NCBI GenBank assembly: GCA_017553815.1 | Contig: JAFZJT010000134.1 | Coordinates: forward strand, 1-11,342 | Source: Clostridia bacterium | GTDB lineage: Bacteria > Bacillota_A > Clostridia > Christensenellales > CAG-138 | DNA length: 11,342 bases | Reading direction: 5' to 3' | Part shown: positions 5,823 through 11,342 of the stretch, piece by piece | How positions within the stretch are numbered: position 1 is the first letter of the stretch | Layout of the letters: each line of letters opens with the position of its first letter | The notes under the pieces: generated by a model | The model's database searches: none | Told to the model about the DNA's origin: nothing | The model's input: only the letters and a program-made list of their open reading frames with translations | Program-made: the position numbers and the translations under genes

Positions 5823-6743
5823 ATGGCATTTAATAAGAAGAACGTGGTCCATCTCGACCAGGAGGCTTGGGAGAGGACGGTCAAAAGGCGCCGCATCATC
5901 GCGATCGCGCTTTTGGCGGGCATTCTCGTCGGCCTCGGCGCAAGCTATCTTATAAGAAATGTCATCATCCCGGGCAGGGCATACGGCGAGGCGGAGGCCG
6001 CGATAACCGCTGGAAATATCGCGGAGGGCATTGAAAAACTCACGCTTTTGGACGACTATAACGGCGCCGCAAAACGCGCCGCGAAGCTTGCGTACAGCGA
6101 ATGCGGCAGCGACTACGACTACCTTAAACACCTTGCCGTTGACGACGTTATCGAATTCGGTCATTACGAGCAGGACGGCAACGCCGCAAACGGGCTCGAG
6201 CCCATAAAATGGCAAGTTTATATGAAGGACGGCAACACCGTCTATCTGCTGGCTGTTGACGTGCTCGATCACCATGTGTACCATAACGAAAAGACCGACA
6301 TAGCTTGGTCGGACTGCGATCTGCGCAGCTGGCTGAACACCGACTTTCTGACCGAAGCATTTACCGAGAAAGAGCGCCTTTTGATCGCCAAAACGCTCAA
6401 TAAAGCCTCAAAAAATCCCGTTTCGCATGTTACCAACGGAGGCAATACCGAGGATAAGATCTTCGTACCCTCCCTCGAAGAGATCATGAAGTCCTCGCGC
6501 GACGGCGCGGATATCAACGTTTTCAGCTTGTCGGCCCTGCCGACTAACTATGCCGTTAAACGTGGAGTCGAAAAATTCCAGTACGGCACAGCGACTTGGT
6601 GGCTGCGTACACCCGGCACCGAGAGGGACAACATTACTATCAGCGACGCGAGCGGCGTACCAATCTACGTTCGCCGTGTGAATTATCCCGGCGTGGGCGT
6701 TCGCCCCGCGATGATGCTCCTTGTTTACGATGACGAGGGCTGA
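5823..6743 (+). CDS. Membrane-anchored DUF6273 protein of unknown function
   Basis: The role is unknown. The 306-residue product has a basic start (KRRR at 21-24), one membrane helix at about 25-44, and a 260-residue remainder that should lie outside the cell. After the helix, residues 52-92 are alanine-rich and look like a short helical repeat segment. Residues 108-302 resemble DUF6273: VIEFGHYEQD (109-118), PIKWQVY (127-133), WSDCDLRSWLNTDF (162-175), TWWLRTPG (258-265) and a closing GVRPAMML (292-299). DUF6273 is common in Firmicute surface and cell-wall proteins, and I know of no enzymatic role. GGAGG at 5813-5817 supports the ATG at 5823. It lies 36 bases after purN and 37 before purO, on the same strand and with similar base use, so it is probably co-transcribed with purine enzymes. 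Its place inside a cytoplasmic pathway operon is unexplained. Confidence 0.8.
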   Translation: MAFNKKNVVHLDQEAWERTVKRRRIIAIALLAGILVGLGASYLIRNVIIPGRAYGEAEAAITAGNIAEGIEKLTLLDDYNGAAKRAAKLAYSECGSDYDYLKHLAVDDVIEFGHYEQDGNAANGLEPIKWQVYMKDGNTVYLLAVDVLDHHVYHNEKTDIAWSDCDLRSWLNTDFLTEAFTEKERLLIAKTLNKASKNPVSHVTNGGNTEDKIFVPSLEEIMKSSRDGADINVFSLSALPTNYAVKRGVEKFQYGTATWWLRTPGTERDNITISDASGVPIYVRRVNYPGVGVRPAMMLLVYDDEG

Positions 6744-6780
6744 TACATCTCTTTCCCAAAAACAATCGGAGGATCGATGA

Positions 6781-7506
6781 ATGAACACGCTCGATAAATA
6801 CTTAACTTCAAACACCTACCCCGGCAGAGGCATTATCATCGGAAGCGACTCGATGGACAACACGCTCATAGCCTACTTCATCATGGGCAGGAGCGAAAAC
6901 AGCCGCAACCGAATCTTCGAGGAGACAGAGGACGGCATTCGCACCCGCGCATTCGATGAAGCGAAGCTCGCCGACCCAAGTCTCATCATCTACGCGCCCG
7001 TTCGCAAGGTGGGCGGCGTTACGATCGTAACCAACGGCGACCAGACCGACACCGTGCGCGACGAGCTTATTAAAAGCGAATGCCCCGAATGCGAATACTC
7101 CGCTCGCTTTGCCTCCGCGCTTCAAACCCGCGAATACGAGCCCGATCCGCCGAACTACACCCCGCGCATCAGCGGCATTCTCGCAAAGGGCGGGTATGAA
7201 ATGAGCATTTTGAAGTCCGAGGATCAATCGGGCGGCGTTTGCCAGCGCAATTTCTTTAGGTATGCTTATGAAACCGGCGTTTGCCACTTCATTCACACCT
7301 ACGAGCACGACGGGAACCCCATCCCGACCTTCTGCGGCGAGCCGAGAAGGCTCTCCACCCCCGAGGGAAGCGTTAAAGAAATTGCAAACTATATCTGGAG
7401 CTGCCTTGATGAAATCAACCGCGTTTCGCTCTTCGTTCGCAGAATATGCAGGGAGTGCGGCAAAGAGGAAAGCTCAATCATCAACAAGCATCAAACCGTT
7501 AAATAA
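6781..7506 (+). CDS. purO: IMP cyclohydrolase, PurO (archaeal) type
   Basis: This enzyme closes FAICAR to IMP, the last step of the pathway. The 241-residue product resembles the PurO family (Pfam IMP_cyclohyd), first known from archaea and unrelated to the N-terminal domain of bifunctional PurH. Family-like segments are PGRGIIIG (14-21), VTNGDQTDTV (83-92, compare SNGSHTDTI in Methanothermobacter), NYTPRISG (125-132) and HTYEHDGNPIPTFCGEP (172-188). The context is decisive: the next gene encodes an AICAR transformylase with no cyclohydrolase domain. GGAGG at 6768-6772 is eight bases before the ATG at 6781; an out-of-frame ATG at 6777 opens only six codons. Two CxxC pairs, CPEC (101-104) and CREC (223-226), are notable because they suggest possible metal binding or redox pairing. 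Confidence 0.88.
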   Translation: MNTLDKYLTSNTYPGRGIIIGSDSMDNTLIAYFIMGRSENSRNRIFEETEDGIRTRAFDEAKLADPSLIIYAPVRKVGGVTIVTNGDQTDTVRDELIKSECPECEYSARFASALQTREYEPDPPNYTPRISGILAKGGYEMSILKSEDQSGGVCQRNFFRYAYETGVCHFIHTYEHDGNPIPTFCGEPRRLSTPEGSVKEIANYIWSCLDEINRVSLFVRRICRECGKEESSIINKHQTVK

Positions 7507-7526
7507 AGAGTTTTAAGGAGAAAAAT

Positions 7527-8699
7527 ATGCGTTACGAACTGAAATACGGCTGCAACCCCAACCAGAAGCCCGCCGCGATAAGCTTCGACGGCGAACTGCC
7601 CATCACGGTTTTGAACGGCAGAGCGGGCTATATCAATCTGCTGGACGCGCTCAACGGCTATCAGCTCGTGCGCGAGCTCAAGGAGGCGACTGGCTATCCC
7701 GCCGCGACCAGCTTCAAGCACGTCAGCCCCGCGGGCGCCGCTATCGGGCTTCCGCTTACGGACGTTCTTAGAAAAATGTACTTTGTGGACGAAAAAACCG
7801 AGCTCTCCCCCCTCGCCTGCGCCTACGTTCGTGCGCGCGGTGCCGATAGAATGAGCTCCTTCGGCGATTTTATCGCGGTCAGCGACAGGGTCGACGTTTC
7901 GCTCGCAAAGCTCATCAAGCGCGAGGTGTCCGACGGCATAATCGCGCCCGATTACGACGAGGAAGCGCTCGAGATACTCAAGGCGAAGAAGAACGGCGCG
8001 TACACCGTAATAAAGATGGATGAGAACTATATCCCCGCTCCCATCGAAACGCGCACGGTTTACGGCATCACCTTCGAGCAGGGCAGAAACGACGGCAGGA
8101 TAGACGAAAGCCTGTTTGAAAATATCGTAACGGAGAATAAGGAAATTCCCGAAAGCGCGAAGCGCGACCTGCTCATCGCTCTCATCACGCTCAAATACAC
8201 CCAATCCAACTCCGTTTGCTACACCGAGGGCGGCCAGACCATCGGCGTGGGCGCGGGTCAGCAGAGCCGCATCCACTGCACGCGCCTTGCGGGAGACAAG
8301 GCCGACCTTTGGCATCTTCGGCAGTGCCCGAAGGTGCTGGAGCTTCCCTTCAAGAGCGACCTGCCCCGCCCCAACCGCGACAATGCGATAGACGTTTACC
8401 TCAACGACGACGAATGCGGCGACGTGCTCGACGAGGGTCGCTGGCAGCAGTTCTTCACCGTTCGCCCCGAGCCGATGATGAAGGAAGAAAAGAAGGCTTG
8501 GCTTGCGAACTTCACCAAAACTTCGCTTGCGAGCGACGCGTTCTTCCCCTTCAGCGACAATATCGAGCGCGCCCACAGAAGCGGCGTTCGCTATATCGCC
8601 CAGCCCGGCGGCTCCGTGCGCGATGACGACGTTATCGCCTGCTGCAACGATCACGGAATGGTGATGGCGTTCACGGGCCTCAGGCTCTTCCACCACTGA
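7527..8699 (+). CDS. purH: AICAR transformylase, stand-alone (PurH C-terminal domain only; 'PurV')
   Basis: It transfers formyl from 10-formyl-tetrahydrofolate to AICAR, giving FAICAR, the substrate of the preceding gene's product. The 390 residues match only the transformylase half of PurH. The methylglyoxal-synthase-like cyclohydrolase domain of the ~510-590-residue bifunctional enzyme is absent. Visible motifs are LKYGCNPNQKP (5-15), SFKHVSPAGAA (62-72, with the Lys-His pair 64-65 used in catalysis), SSFGDFIAVSD (110-120), YTQSNSVCY (224-232), GAGQQSRIHCTRLAG (242-256), AFFPFSDNIERAH (338-350), IAQPGGSVRDD (357-367) and a C-terminal FTGLRLFHH. AAGGAG at 7515-7520, six bases before the ATG, supports the start. 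Only 20 bases separate it from purO, so the two terminal steps are tightly paired. Confidence 0.96.
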   Translation: MRYELKYGCNPNQKPAAISFDGELPITVLNGRAGYINLLDALNGYQLVRELKEATGYPAATSFKHVSPAGAAIGLPLTDVLRKMYFVDEKTELSPLACAYVRARGADRMSSFGDFIAVSDRVDVSLAKLIKREVSDGIIAPDYDEEALEILKAKKNGAYTVIKMDENYIPAPIETRTVYGITFEQGRNDGRIDESLFENIVTENKEIPESAKRDLLIALITLKYTQSNSVCYTEGGQTIGVGAGQQSRIHCTRLAGDKADLWHLRQCPKVLELPFKSDLPRPNRDNAIDVYLNDDECGDVLDEGRWQQFFTVRPEPMMKEEKKAWLANFTKTSLASDAFFPFSDNIERAHRSGVRYIAQPGGSVRDDDVIACCNDHGMVMAFTGLRLFHH

Positions 8700-8747
8700 T
8701 AAATCAAACTTTAATATAAAAATTTTTCGGAAAAGGCGGTAAAGACT

Positions 8748-10073
8748 ATGGAACTCAATCAAAACAAGCTCAATATAGCCGTTATCGGCGGAGGCGGAAG
8801 GGAGCACGCGATAATCCGCGCGCTGAAAAAGAGCCCCCATTGCGGCAATATCTACGCGCTGCCCGGCAACGGCGGCATAGCCGAGGACGCGGAATGCGTC
8901 AATATTTCGGCGACCGACCTTGACGGCATAGTGGAATTCTGCACCGAGAATCCCGTCGATTTTGCCGCCGTCATCTCCGACGACCCGCTTGCGCTCGGTC
9001 TCACCGACCGCCTTCGCGAAAAGGGCATCCCCTGCTTCGGTCCGAGCGGAAAGGCCGCGATCATCGACTCGAGCAAGGCGTTTTCGAAGGAATTGATGAA
9101 GAAATACGGCATCCCGACCGCGAAGTACGAGACCTTCTCCGAGCTCGATGCCGCGCTTGAGTGCGTTCGCGAGCACGCCATGCCCGTGGTCATCAAGGCG
9201 GACGGCCTTGCGCTCGGCAAGGGCGTTATAATCGCGAAGAACGTTTCCGAAGCCGAGGAAGCCATCCGCTCCATGATGGTTGATGGAAAATTCGGCAAGA
9301 GCGGAAAAACCGTTGTTATAGAAGAGTTTTTGACCGGCGCGGAGGTGAGCGTTCTCGCCTTTACGGACGGCAAAACCATAGTTCCGATGCCCTCGAGCAT
9401 GGACCATAAGCGCGCGCTCGACGGCGATATGGGCCTCAACACGGGCGGCATGGGCGCTGTTTGCCCCAACCCGTTCTACACCAAGCAGGCGCAGGAGCAG
9501 ACGATGGAGCGCATCATCCTGCCCACCGTCGAAGCCATGAATAAGGAGGGGCGCACCTTCAAGGGTTGCCTCTACTTCGGCCTTATGCTGACTGCGGACG
9601 GCCCGAAGGTTATCGAATACAACTGCCGCTTCGGCGACCCCGAGACTCAGGCGGTGCTCCCGCTTCTCAAAAGCGATTTGGTTGAAATAATGCTCGCCGT
9701 TGAAAACGGCACCCTTGCGGATTGCCCCGTTGAGTTTTCGCATGAGGCCTCCTGTTGCCTCGTGCTCGCGAGCGGCGGCTACCCCGAAAGCTACGAAAAG
9801 GGCAAGCTCATCATCTTCGAGGACGTTCCCGAGGATATCGAGGTGTTCCACGCGGGCACCAAGCGCACCGACCTCGGCTTCTTCACAAACGGCGGCAGGG
9901 TGCTCTGCGTTACGGCCGTGCGCGAAACGCTTGAGGCTGCCGTGAAGGCCGCATACGATGCTGCGGAGCATATCAGCTTCGATAAAATGTACTACAGAAA
10001 GGATATCGGCAGTATGGCGCTTAGGCACACCCTTTCGATGATAGCCGCGCTGCTTTCCGACATGGGCGTTTAA
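8748..10073 (+). CDS. purD: Phosphoribosylamine-glycine ligase (GAR synthetase) PurD
   Basis: PurD couples phosphoribosylamine with glycine using ATP, giving GAR. The 441-residue product is slightly longer than the typical ~420-430. It shows the N-terminal GAR-synthetase domain (VIGGGGREHAI at 12-22, LPGNGG at 38-43), an ATP-grasp domain (VVIKADGLALGKGV at 147-160, NTGGMGAVCPNPF at 231-243, EYNCRFGDPETQ at 290-301) and the C-terminal domain. The segment that usually reads GPE before PL reads ISDDPLALG (76-84), which I believe is a clostridial variant. The start follows an AAGGCGG-like site (8733-8739) eight bases upstream. The 48-base gap after purH is AT-rich with no other signal. The stop codon sits in the loop of a palindrome. 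Confidence 0.96.
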   Translation: MELNQNKLNIAVIGGGGREHAIIRALKKSPHCGNIYALPGNGGIAEDAECVNISATDLDGIVEFCTENPVDFAAVISDDPLALGLTDRLREKGIPCFGPSGKAAIIDSSKAFSKELMKKYGIPTAKYETFSELDAALECVREHAMPVVIKADGLALGKGVIIAKNVSEAEEAIRSMMVDGKFGKSGKTVVIEEFLTGAEVSVLAFTDGKTIVPMPSSMDHKRALDGDMGLNTGGMGAVCPNPFYTKQAQEQTMERIILPTVEAMNKEGRTFKGCLYFGLMLTADGPKVIEYNCRFGDPETQAVLPLLKSDLVEIMLAVENGTLADCPVEFSHEASCCLVLASGGYPESYEKGKLIIFEDVPEDIEVFHAGTKRTDLGFFTNGGRVLCVTAVRETLEAAVKAAYDAAEHISFDKMYYRKDIGSMALRHTLSMIAALLSDMGV

Positions 10074-10093
10074 ACGCCCTTCCTTTTCTATTT
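10064..10093 (+). terminator. Possible attenuator or weak terminator overlapping the purD stop
   Basis: GGGCGTTTAAACGCCC (10064-10079) is a perfect 16-base palindrome. As RNA it gives a six-pair GC-rich stem with a UUAA loop that contains most of the purD stop codon. A U-rich but interrupted tract follows (10080-10093). Ribosomes finishing purD would cover the stem, so it might reduce readthrough into purL only when translation stalls or fails. The loss of the operon's largest gene downstream would be costly, so at most partial termination is expected. Confidence 0.4.
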
Positions 10094-10131
10094 AATAAAA
10101 ATACGCAAAAACGCTATTTCACGAGGTAAAA

Positions 10132-11342
10132 ATGGTATTTCGAGTTTACAGCGAAAAGCGCCCCGAATTCTCGGAGGCGGCGGAGGCGCTCAAGGGCGAT
10201 ATCCGCGATTTTCTCGGCATCAAGGGGCTTAGCGAGCTTCGCATCATAAACAGATACGACGTTGAGGGCATCGACGAGAGCACCCTCAATAAATGCATAC
10301 CGACCGTATTCTCCGAGCCGCAGGTGGACTTTGCCTATCGCGAGCTCGATACGGACGGCGCGAGGGTTTTCGCCGTTGCGTATCTGCCGGGGCAGTTCGA
10401 CCAAAGGGCGGATTCCGCAGCGCAATGCATCAGCCTCGTCACCGCGGGCGAAAAGCCGACCGTGCGTAGCGCGACGGTCTATCTTCTCAAGGGCGCGCTT
10501 AGTGAGGCGGACCTTCCCAAGATAAAGGGCTACATAATCAACCCCGTTGATTCGATGGAGGCGGAGCTCGCCGTTCCCGAAACGCTTGCGATGCCCTTCA
10601 CCGAGCCGCCGATGCCCGAGCGCGTTGACCTTTCGGGCGCTCCCTCGGAAGTTATCAAGAAATACGGCCTTGCGATGGACGAAGCCGACCTTCGCTTCGT
10701 TTCCGAATACTTTGGCGGTGAAAACAGGCAGCCGACGATGACCGAACTGCGCGTTATCGACACCTACTGGTCGGACCATTGCCGCCACACCACCTTCAAC
10801 ACCGAGCTGACGCAGGTCGTTATCGAGGATGAAAAGGTGAAGCGGGCGTTCGATAATTATTTGAAGCTGCGCGAAAAGCTCGGCGTTAAAAAGCCCGTTT
10901 GCCTTATGGATATCGCCGTTATCGCGGCAAAGGCGCTCAAGAAAAGCGGCGAGCTTAAAAATCTCGACGAATCCCGCGAGATAAACGCCTGCACCGTGCG
11001 CATTGATATCGAGGTGGACGGCAAGACCGAGCCCTGGCTGCTTCTATTCAAAAACGAAACTCATAACCATCCGACCGAGATAGAGCCCTTCGGCGGCGCG
11101 GCGACCTGCATCGGCGGCGCGATACGCGACCCCCTCTCGGGCAGGAGCTACGTTTACCACGCGATGCGCGTTACGGGCGGCGCGGACCCCCTGCGCCCCC
11201 TAAGCGAGACCATCAAGGGCAAGCTCCCGCAGAGGAAGCTCGTTACCACCGCCGCGCACGGCTACAGCTCCTACGGCAACCAAATCGGCCTTGCGACGGG
11301 GCTTGTGGACGAGGTCTACCACGACGGCTATCTTGCCAAGCA
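10132..11342 (+). CDS. purL: Phosphoribosylformylglycinamidine synthase PurL, long form, N-terminal 403 residues (cut by window edge)
   Basis: PurL converts FGAR to FGAM using ATP and glutamine. The open frame runs from the ATG at 10132 to the window edge, 403 codons plus two bases. Visible landmarks are a PurS-like N-terminal domain with LPGQFDQRADSAAQCI (85-100), a linker region with TYWSDHCRHTTF (211-222), and the start of the first synthetase half with FKNETHNHPTEIEPFGG (306-322), GGAIRDPLSGR (328-338) and SSYGNQIGLATG (379-390). The fused N-terminal domain and the TYWSDHCRHT motif indicate the single-chain form of about 1,200-1,300 residues (clade II). That form carries its own glutaminase, so separate purS and purQ would not be needed; the glutaminase end lies outside the window. 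GAGG at 10123-10126 lies five bases before the ATG. Confidence 0.95.
   Translation, partial: MVFRVYSEKRPEFSEAAEALKGDIRDFLGIKGLSELRIINRYDVEGIDESTLNKCIPTVFSEPQVDFAYRELDTDGARVFAVAYLPGQFDQRADSAAQCISLVTAGEKPTVRSATVYLLKGALSEADLPKIKGYIINPVDSMEAELAVPETLAMPFTEPPMPERVDLSGAPSEVIKKYGLAMDEADLRFVSEYFGGENRQPTMTELRVIDTYWSDHCRHTTFNTELTQVVIEDEKVKRAFDNYLKLREKLGVKKPVCLMDIAVIAAKALKKSGELKNLDESREINACTVRIDIEVDGKTEPWLLLFKNETHNHPTEIEPFGGAATCIGGAIRDPLSGRSYVYHAMRVTGGADPLRPLSETIKGKLPQRKLVTTAAHGYSSYGNQIGLATGLVDEVYHDGYLAK

Noticed and set aside
8240..8626. Alternative-frame protein on the plus strand within purH
   Set aside because: The translation is arginine/proline-rich low-complexity sequence typical of a shifted frame of a GC-rich gene, inside a complete AICAR transformylase.
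7491..10028. Very long open frame on the minus strand, 845 codons, opposite purH and purD
   Set aside because: It lies entirely antisense to two clearly recognised enzymes, shows no recognisable domain, and arises from the GC-biased codon positions of the sense genes.

Overview
The window holds a purine biosynthesis locus from a moderately GC-rich anaerobic Firmicute. A Clostridia-type genome, perhaps an uncultured gut Oscillospiraceae or relative, fits best. This rests on family composition, not on any marker gene. The clues are an Fe-S-ligand PurF, a long 'clade II' type PurL in place of separate PurS/PurQ/PurL, the PurO plus stand-alone AICAR transformylase pair in place of bifunctional PurH, a DUF6273 protein, and a clostridial-looking PurA variant.

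Layout. On the left, purA (adenylosuccinate synthetase) runs leftwards and is cut by the window edge. Its promoter and a rightward promoter sit back to back, with their -35 boxes six bases apart, near 662-679. From the rightward promoter to purE lie about 400 bases without a convincing protein gene. This stretch holds complementary segments that fold on paper into a closing stem, an open centre, a long irregular apical hairpin and a following hairpin. That shape resembles 6S RNA, although an attenuating purE leader is also possible. A second promoter with an extended -10 lies directly before purE. The rest is one rightward operon: purE, purC, purF, purM, purN, a membrane-anchored DUF6273 protein, purO, purH (AICAR transformylase only; purV in some schemes), purD and the start of purL.

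How the genes work together. PurF makes phosphoribosylamine from PRPP, PurD makes GAR, PurN makes FGAR, PurL makes FGAM, PurM makes AIR, PurE (with an unseen PurK) makes CAIR, and PurC makes SAICAR. The missing PurB would make AICAR. The transformylase then makes FAICAR, and PurO closes the ring to IMP. The divergent PurA takes IMP toward AMP. purB, purK, purS and purQ are not in the window; purS and purQ should not be needed if purL is the long fused form.

Most unusual are the DUF6273 membrane protein placed between purN and purO, the structured region before purE, and the purF-purM gap. That gap carries a terminator-like hairpin pointing against the operon, next to a heptamer tandem repeat. 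No CRISPR array, transposase, tRNA or rRNA was seen.
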